64,000 nt of DNA from Salvator merianae (taxonomy: Eukaryota > Chordata > Lepidosauria > Squamata > Teiidae): contig QVOM02000073.1 in NCBI GenBank assembly GCA_003586115.2, forward strand, positions 51,067,712 through 51,131,711, read 5' to 3'. The first letter of the stretch is position 1. Each line of letters starts with the position of its first letter. Shown here piece by piece: positions 34,061 to 44,456 of the stretch. Both the position numbers and the translations under genes were made by a program. The notes below the pieces were generated by a model that was given only the letters and a program-made list of their open reading frames with translations, was not told the DNA's origin and ran no database searches.

Positions 34061-37000
34061 TCAGGATACTTCATAGCTCCTCAGGATAGTTGATCTGATA
34101 CCTCCATGTGGAACTACATCTATGGAAGACAAAGGAGGATTTTGCGTGGGCTGTTGGTGGTATCATTAGCATCTCCATCCCATAATTCTCTGTCAGTCTT
34201 GAAGAACATCCCAATATACAAGCATGCACAGGGATGTTGGGGTCATGAGTAAGCCCGGCTCAATAGTCTCTAAGGACAAATGATCTTTCTCTCATTTTGG
34301 GTATCTGACAACGTTCCCATTTGGGACTCCTGTCCAGGTATCCTTGGCAGCAGGTTCCCATTAGTTTATGGTCTTCCATGCATTTTCTCGAGCAAGAATA
34401 TATACATCAGAAGACTGTTATCCATACAGATAATTTTTACTCCCTTTCAGGGATCATTTCCTTCAAGCCACAAGAGGAAAAAAATTCAGAAGTGTGAACA
34501 TGCTGATCTCTTCTCTGCTTTATTCAGGGAGAATGAGGTCAAATCCAAAGATGAGTCAGAGATAATGGATAAGAATAGAGCAAAAAAGAGAAAGGCAGTC
34601 AGAAATGGCCATACTGGGACTTTGCAAGCACAGTATGATTAAGATACAATAAAATGTTGGCAGGTAACAGCTTTAGATCTCTCATCGTGATGTATGTGAA
34701 GGACCAAGGGTTAGGGATGCATTATATAACCCATGGATGGGTCCTCAGTGAACAGCATCTTGGGCTATATCCGCAGCATTGAAAACGGGGGCTCTAGTCA
34801 CCCTGGGACCCGGTGGACAAACATTTCCACAGTATCATGCCTATCGGCTTCCCTAAAGTGTGAAATTCACCCTTGAAGGCACTCTAGACACAGGATATGA
34901 TAAACAACTCTGAGAGCAGATTGCATCCTCAGTTGCCTCCACCACCATGAAGAGTGGTGGTGGCAAAAGAAGCAAATTATCAGGGGTTGGACCAAGAATG
35001 ACTGATTTCCATTTCAGGTCAGGTGGTTAACCGGAAAGGCGAGACACCTTGCAGCTGCAAAATAAAAGAGAAGTTATCAGAGACCAGGAGGTGCGCCTGT
35101 GTGACCAGTGTGCCTCCTGCCTCTGCCGTGGGATTGGAGACTTTCACTGTTGAGATGGCCCTTTGTTTTGCAGCTGACTGGATACAATGCTGGCTGTGGG
35201 ACAGCAGTGTGTTTGATCCCAGTTTGTGAGCTGGCATCCTGGGTAATGCAGACTCATCTGTCCGCAGGGGCCCATCGCAATACAGGTCATCAAGGAAAAC
35301 TTCCCAGGGGAAATAATCTAAGAAAAATCAAGGGAACAGAGGATGCTTGAGTTAAGGAACATGGCCAAATTTGATCAGGTCTAATTGTTAGCATATTCAC
35401 TGGGAAAAGGTCTACAGAATATTTGCAAACAGGGTTTCTGTTGTGATTTAGGATCCTCTATACACAGACAATACATTGAAGCTAAGAATTTACGTTACTT
35501 TAAGGTTCACAGGTCTGTTATTTAGAAAAGCTGCAAAAATAAGTGGCTGTAGGTAGTATGTCAGGGATTTTTGAGAGCCTGCCACTGCCTGTCCTTTAAA
35601 AAACTATGGAATAATATAGGATTAATTCACCACTTATCATTTCCTAAAGGCAGTTTTGGGAATTATAGCATTCCAAAGGAACTGTATATTTAACTATTTC
35701 TTGATGAAGACATGATAGTGATTAATAAAATCTGATAGGAAGGCCTTATTAGAAAAGTATGATGTAAAATCTGCCTTTTGGCTGATTCCAGTTTGCCTGG
35801 AAGATACAGATTAATTGAGGTTCAGTTTTATTTTATTGACGAGGGGATATTCTATATCATGCCTCGTGTTTCAGTCTTTCTGTACATTTTGGAATGGACT
35901 TTAAAAATGAGTAGGTTTAGATATCACTGGGCTTTTTTGCACTTTGCGGAATGTTCCAAGCCAATCTCTGGAATGCCATGTTCTCACATGGATACCACTG
36001 CAGCAGTCCATAAGTTGTGCAAGCCCTCCCAGGGTCATTCCTGCTGTGAACAACGTAAAAGTTGTCCACTGACATTCCACTGACTTGGGAAACAGTTTAG
36101 GTGCCGTACAGTGAGGGGTGTTGGCTGTGTAACTGTGGGTGTGTAGTCATTCACAGTACCCTGGATGCCCCTGTGAGCCTGAACCTGCTCCTGATGGACT
36201 GGACTCTGCAGTGGCAATCTGGGTGAGCCATTTCCAGCATGCAAACTGCAAATGGCCTCAGCTGTTCCTGCTCTTCAAAGGTCTGGAATTGCCTGCTTAG
36301 GTAATTCCAGTAAGGTAAGTACGAACCTAGCCGCTGTCTATAACATGGATGGTTTCTCATTGGTGAAGTATTTAGGAATCCCTGTGGCCCCAGAAAAGGC
36401 AGAAGATCTTTCCGCGACATTAACTATTTTGTACATAGAATGAGATACAGTTTACCAGACCAGTTGCCTTCCAGAATAAGAGCAGATGAAGTTAATTGGA
36501 TTGTTGGAGTCATACCTAGCATGTAATAAGGTCACTTTGAAATAATTCCAGGAACCAGCTGGGCATTTGGTCTTTGCATGCAAATTTATTTCTGCTGGTA
36601 GGGGATTTCTCCATAGGTTATTTGATGTGATAAATGGAGTAAAACATGCATCATTATTAGATTAGATTGCAAAATGGTATTAAAGCAGATTTGAAAATGT
36701 GGTTAACATTTCTTCAGAGATTTAACTGTTCCCCCTTCTGAGATCTGAACTGCTGGTGAAGAAGGGATTAAAAATTCACGTTGTCACAGTGGGGCAGCAG
36801 TGTTTGAGAGTAATTTTTTTATCAGATAGGTGTTACACAGAATGCTGACCTGAATCCTAGCACAGGTCAGAGTTTTTTTATATGGTCCAATGAGTTTGTG
36901 AGCAAATTGTTATACTGCAACTTGTAGACATCCCAGTGGTCTTTAGCTATGTGTCTTGAATGGGCATTCATATGTCCTACATGTATTTTTAACTGTGGTG

Positions 37001-37984
37001 CTTTCAATTTAATATTTTGTTTTTGACCTAACACGTGCAAAGAGATTAGCAAATATCCTCTCATAGGCTGTGTTTCCACAGCCATAGGGGGAGGCGCCTG
37101 GGGGCAACCTAGTCTGTGAAAGACCCCACCCCACCATATGATTGTATGCTTCCTGGTTGCCACACAGACACCTAACAAAGTGGGGATGAGGTATTCATTG
37201 TTGGAGGGTGATTTCTCGATATTATGACAAACTCAGCATCTTTGCTGGATTTCTCATAATGTTAATATTCTGGGATATCACCTTGATATCCTGGAACTAT
37301 ACTTGGACTGCCACATATAAGGCATCACATACTTATTTATTTTATTATGATTTTTTTTTTTACTTCCCAAAAAGAGGAGCTGTGCACACAGGGTATTCTG
37401 TATAGGCTTCATTGACTGCGGGCACTTTGTACTTTGAGAGGCATCGTTTACTTCATTTCTTCAGAGTGAAGATGCCGAAGGAGCCCTGATTGTATGAACA
37501 GACCATTCATGCTAATTTTCATATATTGGGCAGTTTCCATAATAGCCTTGCTGGTTGTAATGCAAATTACTTTGTGTTCTCTGACATCTTTGAATGTATA
37601 ATTTAAAACCATGAAGCTGGTTTTTATGTAAAGGAAGGAAACAAAAGGAAAATTCTCCTTGATCCGATGCAGTCCAGTCTGGATCAAGGAAGGGGGGTTA
37701 AGAAGGTATAGCTCAAGAGGGTAAGGGGGCAGTGCCCAAGAGGTAGAGACAGAGGAGTCAAGGAGGTGGAACCAGATGAGGTCAAGGAGGCTGAGCCATA
37801 TTCCATGTGAACAAATTAACTTAATTTTTTAATTTAATAAAGATTTCCCATGGAGCAAAGACATTATTCTACAATTTCTCGTTCTCCAGCATTTATTGTG
37901 CATATTGAGGTGACTGGATTACTATTATTATTTTTAAAAATATTTTGGATACCCTATCATTGAACCATTATGATATTTTCCAGC
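34061..37984. other. non-coding stretch, nothing firm
   Basis: Nearly 4 kb with short frames, none protein-like. A plus-strand frame at 34280-34642 has a lysine-rich end but nothing identifiable. Purine-rich, loosely repeated AAGGAGG/AAGAGG words occur at about 37684-37790. I see no exon I can support. Confidence 0.45.
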
Positions 37985-38075
37985 TTAGAGCTGTTCATGA
38001 AGGAAAAGGACCAGAATCATTAAATCAGTACTTTTGCCTGTTGTGGTGTACGGCTTTGAAAGCTGGATGCTGAGA
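37985..38075 (+). mobile_element. possible short BovB/RTE fragment
   Basis: Around 38030-38070 the translation reads LPVVVYGFESWML, resembling the C-terminal PVV-YG-ESW block of BovB and related LINEs. Too short for a firm family or boundary. Confidence 0.35.
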
Positions 38076-39952
38076 AAGAAAGGAAATAACTTGTCCCATG
38101 GGAAAGTTTTATTAAATTAAAAGTACGTAAATTTGTGGAAACTTTATCCTCCAATATAACAGTAACAGAAGGCTCTATACATTTAACTTACCTTATCTCC
38201 TTAGCAGCAGGCAGATAAGGTGACTGGCAGCTTATAGGGAAGAAGGAAAACCACTACCAGAAAAACCACTGCTTCATAGACCAATCCAAGCACAAAAGTG
38301 CTGCACTAGAATGGGAGATTCTCCATTAGCTGTTTTGCTCCTTTCCTTGTGAGCTGTCAGTTGCCTGAACTAGTCTGTTCTCAAGCAGACAATTAACTGG
38401 GGCTTTGTCAGGTGTTTTTTTTTTTTTTACATGTTTGAAATTTTGAAAGGCAATTTCTTCCTTATGAATTTCTACACAGGGAGGCCAGATGCTGTTCTCA
38501 GACAAAGTGCTATCCGATTCCAGTATGTAATTTTCCTGTGATTTTCACAGGTTGCCCTGGCACTATGACACAGAGGCAGTCAAAGTTATACTTGGGGAAA
38601 GATGCTTTCCATCCATCCTGTTACTTATGCTCAGCTCACGCCACTGCCTATGGAGATGCGGCAGGTAAATTCTACTCCTCCCAGCCAATCAGTGACTGAG
38701 TGACACATTCTTGTGATGGGAAAGAAGACATAGAAGGGTTTAACCTGGCAGTACTACATTATTTGAGACCTGCCTGTAGCATGCAAGAAAAGGATAGCTG
38801 TGAGAGATGAAAATGGCTTAGCGTCTTTGTTCACCTTCTCTAGCTTCAAATCAGGTAAAGGCATGAAGGAGATTGGTACTCTGTTAAGCATGGGCAGGAA
38901 ATAGACAAATGGCCTCATGTTCCACCCTCATTTGGTAAATCTAATTTAATTTGCTTGTTCCCTGTGAACTGGGTTACTTACCCAGGCCTGTGTTTTGCCT
39001 GATTTATTAGATGTTTCTCTTGCTCTGGGGAGCAATTGCATATGCTGCAACTTCCATTATTTACATTCCTCTTCTTGACAATGGCTGTGTGTATTACAGC
39101 AGGGGAGGAATGACTGTGTTTCATAAAACATGCACACTTCCTTCCATATCGACACCCATCAGCTTATTGCCACAGCTCCCATGCAGAGCATCATAACTAC
39201 CATGCAAAAAGATAGATTGACACATCCCAAAGCAAGCTGAGAAGTATGCCAAGTAAGAAATACATGAGGCTCAATTTCTGAACCAAAGAGCTGAGGTTCT
39301 TTTCAGTGATAACCCCTACCTTGCTGTTACCCTTCATAGTCTAGGACCAAAAATACCTTTACTCTTACACTTGATGATCAGTTCCCTTTTCACATCCAGA
39401 AACTCTCACCCTCATGTTATAGACTTTGCTTTCTATGGTGAATTCTGTCGTTTTCTTGCACAGAGATGTCATTCCTACTTTCTTGCAGAGCTCAAAACGA
39501 CCCACATGGAATGTGCCTCCATTTATCCATTCCTAGTCATATGAGGAAGGTAGCAGCCCTTTCTTAATGCTTTTGTGAAATTAAAAGTCATTTCTGCACT
39601 TACCTTACTGGGCCTGGTTACTGGGTTCACCAAGTAGTAGGAACTGAAGTTCCTAGCCTAGGTTTCCATTAGGGATGAATTTCGATGGTTCAGTTTGGAG
39701 CACTGCTGAAATGTGTCTACCTATTAGAATGGCACAGAGAGATGCATGCCTTCCACATGCTTCCCTGGGCTGGTCTAGTCCTCCCTGGAATTCTGGTAGA
39801 CCTGAAAAAACTAGTGTTCCAGTCTAGGCAGCCATTTTTGCTGCCTAGACTGGGATATGCTCCAACCCAGTGCAGATCTATTGGCCCAAGAAGAAGGTGG
39901 GTTCTCTCTCTTCCATTCTAGCATATGAAAGAGAGAGGGCTGAAGAGAATTA
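38076..39952. other. non-coding stretch, nothing recognised
   Basis: No exon or element recognised. A T run lies at about 38418-38429. Near 39669 a TTAGGGATGAATTTCG motif may be the edge of an old repeat, but no second end was found. Confidence 0.45.
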
Positions 39953-39967
39953 GGACCTGTTTGCACT

Positions 39968-40009
39968 TTCCACCTTAGAATGGTAGAATTCTACCATTCT
40001 AAGGTGGAA
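39968..40009. repeat. perfect 42-bp palindrome, subterminal in family A MITE
   Basis: The first 21 bases (TTCCACCTTAGAATGGTAGA then A) are exactly the reverse complement of the last 21, with no loop. The centre is GAATTC. Equivalent palindromes sit at the same distance from the end in the other family A copies (1283-1315, 32380-32421) and near the opposite end of the inverted copy (49958-49979). Confidence 0.97.
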
Positions 40010-40015
40010 CACATT

Positions 40016-40613
40016 GGGCCTTTTCGCACTGAGCTCGGTAGACCGTTCCCAGTAGTCGGCTTCGAACCGGAGAGGTTGGGGAATGCTCGGTGCCATTCGC
40101 ACTCCCGGCCAGAGGAACGGACCCAAAGCCGACCAGCAGCGGGAACAGTGCGAATGGCAGCCATTAGTTCGGTACCCACTTCGCACCCGCTTCGCACCTT
40201 CGCACCTACTTCATACCCAGAGGGCTGGTTACAAAGCCGGTTTCGTAACGGCAGCTCAGTTACCCAGCCGAAAGGACTATCCCGGGTACGAAGTATGGTA
40301 CTTGGTTACGAAGCAGCGGAGCGGGGTATGGAAACTTTGCACCCCGGATGCGAAGCAGCGGAGCGCGCATGCGTAGCCGCAACTGCCATGCCTGACGCTG
40401 AGGCAAACAGTGCGAAAGCACCGTGCCCGATCTTTGCTCCATCGTGCAGGTTGGGATGAAGACATCGTTTTTGTTGTCTAGCCTTATCCAGCTTCGGGTT
40501 CGGATCGGGTACGAAGCGGTCGGGATCGGGTGAGGCGTGCGCCCGCGGCAGTGCGAACGCTCTGTTCTAGCGAGCGGACAAGAACGTTCTACTGCTACAG
40601 TGCGAAAAGGCCC
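40016..40613. mobile_element. CpG-rich nested MITE, family E (598 bp)
   Basis: A perfect 16-bp terminal inverted repeat, GGGCCTTTTCGCACTG, bounds the element. It is flanked by ATT at 40013-40015 and 40614-40616, and collapsing one ATT gives an uninterrupted family A sequence of the expected length. I count about 57 CpG dinucleotides, roughly one per 10 bp, in a genome where surrounding DNA has almost none. Internal short repeats include CGAAGCAGCGGAGCG twice (about 40308 and 40350) and TTCGCACC three times near 40184-40205. Open frames of 97-159 codons here result from GC-rich sequence lacking stops and are not proposed as genes. Confidence 0.88.
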
Positions 40614-41286
40614 ATTATGTGGTGCAGTGGCCATCCACACTGTGAGGGTTGAAACAGCCCAGAACTGGGCTTCCAGCACTTTCAGTGTGAGTGTTGGTTG
40701 ACCACCATGCTAGTAGCCACAGAAATGTCCAGCTGCTGCCATAGTGACTGGGGACATGGCATACAACTGCGCAGTCATGGTTGTGCTGTGAAGCAGCCTG
40801 CAGAGTTTGCACGCAGAAGTAGGTGTGAATGCTGGACGACAATTTAGTTGTCCACAGCTTGTAGCCTTCAGAAGTGTTTGCAGATGCTCCTGAATGTTAG
40901 GGCCTCCACAAAATGCAGATGTACTGGGCTAGTGAGCATCCAAATCCCCACTAGCATTCAACTGTGAACAGGCCCTTAGACTTCATGCTGAACCGTTCCA
41001 CAGGTAAATACAGAAATGGACAAACACTCTTTCAAAGTACCTTGTGGTGAATGGCCTACTCTTTTAATATTGGAATAACTATCAACCTCTATCGTTAACC
41101 TTGCATTCATGCATCCAGAACTTGCTAGGCTGTCCATTAACCAGAAGAACATGGTCGTCTGCATTTCAGTGCTTACCCTGAAGAAAGGGAATGCTACTGG
41201 CTCCATTGGAAAGTGTAATCTAGGTGCCATTTAGTTGACCAAGTTTTTATTTATTTTTATTTTGTTTTAAACCTTCTACCAGAGCA

Positions 41287-41291
41287 GATAA
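41287..41291. repeat. target site duplication of the copia element, left copy
   Basis: GATAA immediately precedes the lower-coordinate LTR. The identical GATAA immediately follows the other LTR at 44817-44821, giving the 5-bp duplication expected of Ty1/copia integration. Confidence 0.93.
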
Positions 41292-41651
41292 TGTCAGAGA
41301 GTATATAGCGGAATTTGGCCTGGAGTCAGATCACTAATTAAGCTCAGCTAGTAGTCAGATAGACAAATAAATCTAGAGACTAGATACTTTCATTCAATAA
41401 ACTCTTTATTTACAGTATCTACAGAGAGAGAAAAAACTCTCTTACTCCTTCTACCTCACTAGACAAACAAGCACTAACTGTCTTTCTTATACAGCACACA
41501 CACAAGATATGAACATTCCAAATGACGTCATCAACTGTCATCAACTGTCAGCTAGAGTTATAAAAACAACATCATAAATCTCTGAGTCAAGAAATGCTGA
41601 CTCATTGTGACTCTTTGTTCCTGACTTAGTTAACTCTTTCCATACTTGACA
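41292..41651 (-). repeat. 3' LTR of copia-type retrotransposon (360 bp)
   Basis: It begins TGTCAGAGAG and ends ACTTGACA on the plus strand, so it has TG/CA ends with the 5-bp inverted repeat TGTCA/TGACA. It differs from the other LTR at 5 of 360 positions (98.6 percent identical, no indels). In the transcription sense (minus) an AATAAA poly(A) signal is at 41405-41410, with a TATAAG box candidate at 41486-41491. The upstream part holds a perfect CRE palindrome TGACGTCA (41523-41530), a duplicated TCAACTGTCA (41531-41550) and AP-1 sites TGAGTCA (41583-41589) and TGACTCA (41598-41604). Confidence 0.96.
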
Positions 41652-41661
41652 TCCCTTCTTC
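41652..41661 (-). other. polypurine tract of the copia element
   Basis: In the element's sense the internal region ends GAAGAAGGGA directly against the TG of the 3' LTR, as expected for the plus-strand primer. It survived although the coding region just upstream was deleted. Confidence 0.85.
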
Positions 41662-41865
41662 AGGAACATAAGATCACAATTCTTTACATTGTAAATAAAC
41701 CAAGCATTTCTACAAACTGTTCAATAGAGAATCAAATTCCTTTTACATAGCTTGTATCCATTCTTGTTTTTCTTTTTCTGGTCTGGTCATTACTTCTTTA
41801 TAATTATTTGGCTCAGACCATTGCTCCTGACTATCTACATTACTTACTTGACCAATCTGGAGGAA
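41662..41865 (-). pseudogene. copia reverse transcriptase stub
   Basis: In one minus-strand frame around 41745-41820 the translation contains NYKEVMTRPEKEKQEW, the first conserved block of copia reverse transcriptases. A stop follows within about 15 codons, and the remaining sequence to the polypurine tract is too short to hold the palm, thumb or RNase H. The deletion therefore removed the catalytic domains between about 41735 and 41665. The frame also differs from that of the segment just upstream (RRSERTTKGIPPD). Confidence 0.8.
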
Positions 41866-41920
41866 TACCTTTAGTTGTGCGTTCAGATCTCCTTGGCACT
41901 AACTGTTCCTTAACTATAGT

Positions 41921-41994
41921 AGTGGGTTGAGCTTGAGAAGAAGGTTCATCTTCTGAGAGTGGGTTGAGCTTGAGAAGAAGGTTCATCTTCTGAG
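41921..41994. repeat. 37-bp tandem duplication in the copia pol linker
   Basis: Two exact adjacent copies of a 37-bp unit (41921-41957 and 41958-41994). Because 37 is not a multiple of three, the duplication shifts the frame. SEDEPSSQAQPT therefore appears in two different frames and the integrase frame ends shortly after the first copy. Confidence 0.97.
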
Positions 41995-42785
41995 CTGGAC
42001 TCAGTCTCTGTGCTACTAGAGGAGGGAGATGTGGCACTGGAAAAAGATGTGGAACTGCGATAATCTTCCCACTTTCTTTTGTATTCAGGCACATTCCTAC
42101 CTGTAACGTTAGCATCAGTCCCTTCTTTTCCCCATATGTAATAGAAAACATCACTATTAATATGTATATTAGCCCAATCTGAGTGAATCTCAAAGTTTGC
42201 ACTCCTTGACACCACTACTTTACCATAGCTCATAGAGAAACGGTACCCCTTAGTATTTTCTTCATATCCTACAAAACGTAACCTCTGTGAAATTTTGTCT
42301 CTCTTTTTTCTTTGTGCCCTGGGTATCAGTACATGAGCATATGAGCCAAAGATCCTCATGTGCTTTACGTCAGGTTCCTTACCATATAACATAAAATATG
42401 GAGTGTTACCAACAGTTGGAGAATATATTCGATTCAAAACATAAGTACTACTAGCTGCTGCTTCTCCCCAGAAATAATGTGGCATTTTAGCATCAGGCAA
42501 CATGGCCTTGTACATTTCTTGAATTAATCCAATTCGTCGTTCAGCTACACCATTTTCAGCTGAACAGTACGGATTGGTCTTTCTATGTATAATGCCTCGT
42601 GTTCTAAACAAATCTGCTATAGCCTTAGACATCATTTCTCCTCTATCAGATTGCACCTTCTGCACTGTACGACCAAATTGGGTAGAAATCATGTTCAGCC
42701 AGTCCTTCATTTTATCATACACCTGAGCCTTTGACTTAAGTAAATATGTGTATGTAAATCTGCTATAATCATCAATAATTACCAT
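41946..42785 (-). pseudogene. copia integrase core and C-terminal region
   Basis: The 279-codon frame opens inside the catalytic core (VIIDDYSRFTYTYLLKSK). It carries the second catalytic aspartate at residue 47 (QSDRGEMM) and the glutamate at residue 82 (ENGVAERRIGL). The spacing is 34 residues, one fewer than in most copia integrases, because one residue is missing beside the aspartate. The GKEPDVKHMRIFGSYAHVL block and a serine-rich linker (SSATSPSSSSTETESSSEDE) follow. Coding for the first aspartate block lies upstream in other frames. The C-terminal frame is shifted by the 37-bp duplication. Confidence 0.9.
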
Positions 42786-42841
42786 AATCCATTTATGGCC
42801 TCACTGACTTGGGCTAAATGGACCAGCAACATCTGTATGGA

Positions 42842-44275
42842 CTAGTTGAAAAAAGGTTTCGTTGATCTCCTATCACTGTATTTGGCTATAGGAAATGCTT
42901 TTACTTTGGTTTCTGCACAAACTCTACATTCTAGATATTTGTCACAAGGTTTAATTTCAATATTACATAGTTTAGCCATATGTTTTACCCTGGAGAAAGA
43001 ACAATGTCCGAAAATTCTATGGTAATAATGTATGCAAAAATTATGCAGCGATTTATTCAAAATACAATTTATAGCATCATCACTATCTTCTTCACTATCA
43101 GATATGTCTATCAATCTGTATAGACCATTTTCTTTAATTGCCTTTCCATATAGTTTGCCATTTTCAGAAATTAGACAAACCTCCCCATGAAAGAGCACTC
43201 TATACCCTTCACTTGTGAGTCTTGACACACTCAACAGTGAATACTTTAAAGTGTCACCCACAATAACATTACTAATAGAAGCATTCATTTGAGGAATGTA
43301 AGCAGTTCCCGCTTCATCGACGGTGCACGTATGTCCATCAGCTAGCTTTACATCTCTCGCTTCAATGTGGTGAATGTCAGTTAAATTGTCCCTTCTGGAT
43401 GAAAAATGTTCACAGCTTCCGCTGTCCATGTACCACACGGGATTGGTCAAATTCTTCTTACTAACTGTCATTAACAAAGCAGTCGAACTGTTGTGTTGCT
43501 TATCAGAAGCAGTATAACTGTCAGCATACTGCTTACTGCTCTCTTGCTGACGAGAACTGGACGCCTGTTGTTTGCGTTTCCAACAGTCTTTAATAAGATG
43601 TCCTTTCCTGTGACAGAAGTGGCACTTTTTCACTGCCAAGGCACTCAAAGGTTCAGATTTAATGTTTATTGCCTTGTCTGACACAACCTCTTCTCGTCGT
43701 GTTAGTTTCCTTTGCTCAGTCCACTCTTGTAAACGTGTGACTACTAAGGAAAAATTTAATGTGTCTTCATCAATTCCTTGTAAAGAGTCTACAACTGCAT
43801 CATAAGTTTTAGGTAATGAAGACAATAGTATGTAAGTACGGTGAGCCTCTTCATACTGCAGACCTCTGTCAGCTAAATCAGCAAAAATCATTCTCATCTC
43901 ATTTATATGGCTATTTAAACAGCCATCTGGTTTCAATTTTAAGTTGCATAACTTTCTGGTTAACAGCATCTTGCTTCCAGCAGAAATACGCTGATAAGTT
44001 TGCCGTAGAGTGTCCCAAACTTCTTTAGCATTTTCTAGATGCCTTACAGCCATCAATTGCGAGCTTTCTAAACCAAGAATAAGTGTCGCACGAGCTTTTC
44101 TGTCTCTTTGCCTTTCATCAGCACTATCAACAGCTGGCAAAGTAATACAGGCATCATAAAGATCCTCTTTAATTAAAACAGCTTTCATACGTTCTGACCA
44201 GATGAGGTAATTGCGGTCATTCAGCTTTTTAAATAGCTGCTGTAAAACCGGAGCAGTATGGGCAGCCATTTCCAC
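42842..44275 (-). CDS. copia gag-protease open frame (477 codons), ends by frameshift
   Basis: An uninterrupted frame from ATG at 44275. Residues 1-200 are the gag region, with the N-terminal LNDRNYLIWSERMKAVL block and a UBN2-like segment (EVWDTLRQTYQ, LSSLPKTYDAVV). Residues 218-231 form a zinc knuckle of the form C-X2-C-X4-H-X4-C (CHFCHRKGHLIKDC). The aspartic protease site is DSGS at 284-287. Residues 417-453 are the pre-integrase zinc finger, with H419/H424 and C450/C453. The frame ends at RRSTKPFFN because of an extra-length T run near 42847-42852; a further in-frame TGA lies at 42801-42803. In copia elements gag and pol are normally one long frame. Gag and protease could still be translated. 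Confidence 0.92.
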   Translation of the reverse strand: MEMAAHTAPVLQQLFKKLNDRNYLIWSERMKAVLIKEDLYDACITLPAVDSADERQRDRKARATLILGLESSQLMAVRHLENAKEVWDTLRQTYQRISAGSKMLLTRKLCNLKLKPDGCLNSHINEMRMIFADLADRGLQYEEAHRTYILLSSLPKTYDAVVDSLQGIDEDTLNFSLVVTRLQEWTEQRKLTRREEVVSDKAINIKSEPLSALAVKKCHFCHRKGHLIKDCWKRKQQASSSRQQESSKQYADSYTASDKQHNSSTALLMTVSKKNLTNPVWYMDSGSCEHFSSRRDNLTDIHHIEARDVKLADGHTCTVDEAGTAYIPQMNASISNVIVGDTLKYSLLSVSRLTSEGYRVLFHGEVCLISENGKLYGKAIKENGLYRLIDISDSEEDSDDAINCILNKSLHNFCIHYYHRIFGHCSFSRVKHMAKLCNIEIKPCDKYLECRVCAETKVKAFPIAKYSDRRSTKPFFN

Positions 44276-44441
44276 AAACGGATAGGCTCTTTCTCCCTTC
44301 TAACACCGGATTCCTTACTTTAAACAATGCCGCTTCAACTACTCAACACAGTCTCCCTTCTCTTCTTGAGACGGATTATTTGTCTTTAGACTAACAAGCA
44401 TATGAGCTATCACACGGGTCTACCTCACAGCCATCACAACA

Positions 44442-44456
44442 CTGGGCACCATAACC
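44442..44456 (-). other. primer-binding site, half-tRNA type
   Basis: Directly inside the 5' LTR the plus strand reads CTGGGCACCATAACC. This matches the anticodon arm of vertebrate initiator tRNA-Met (CTGGGCCCATAACC) except for one inserted A. Drosophila copia is known to prime from the cleaved 5' half of initiator tRNA-Met, pairing with just this region rather than with the tRNA 3' end. The match to the internal tRNA region is direct; the priming mechanism is inferred. Confidence 0.75.

Larger units (their letters stand above)
39953..40975 (+). mobile_element. Harbinger-like MITE, family A, copy 3, split by a nested MITE
   Basis: The ends GGACCTGTTTGCACT and (reverse-complemented) GGGCCTGTTCACAGT are inverted repeats, flanked by an exact TTA duplication (39950-39952 and 40976-40978), the commonest Harbinger target. 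A perfect 42-bp palindrome at 39968-40009 lies 15 bp inside the left end. The body aligns with 1268-1704, interrupted at 40016-40613 by another element. Without the insert and one target copy it is about 422 bp, the normal family size. Confidence 0.88.

Noticed and set aside
35019..35240. Possible exon in a moderately GC-rich patch
   Set aside because: Open frames exist on both strands, but no splice context, domain or codon bias distinguishes one, so I could not support it.
39980..40679. Overlapping open frames of 97-159 codons on both strands
   Set aside because: They lie in the GC- and CpG-rich nested MITE, where stop codons are rare by composition, and they run across the MITE boundaries into unrelated sequence. 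No protein motif is visible.
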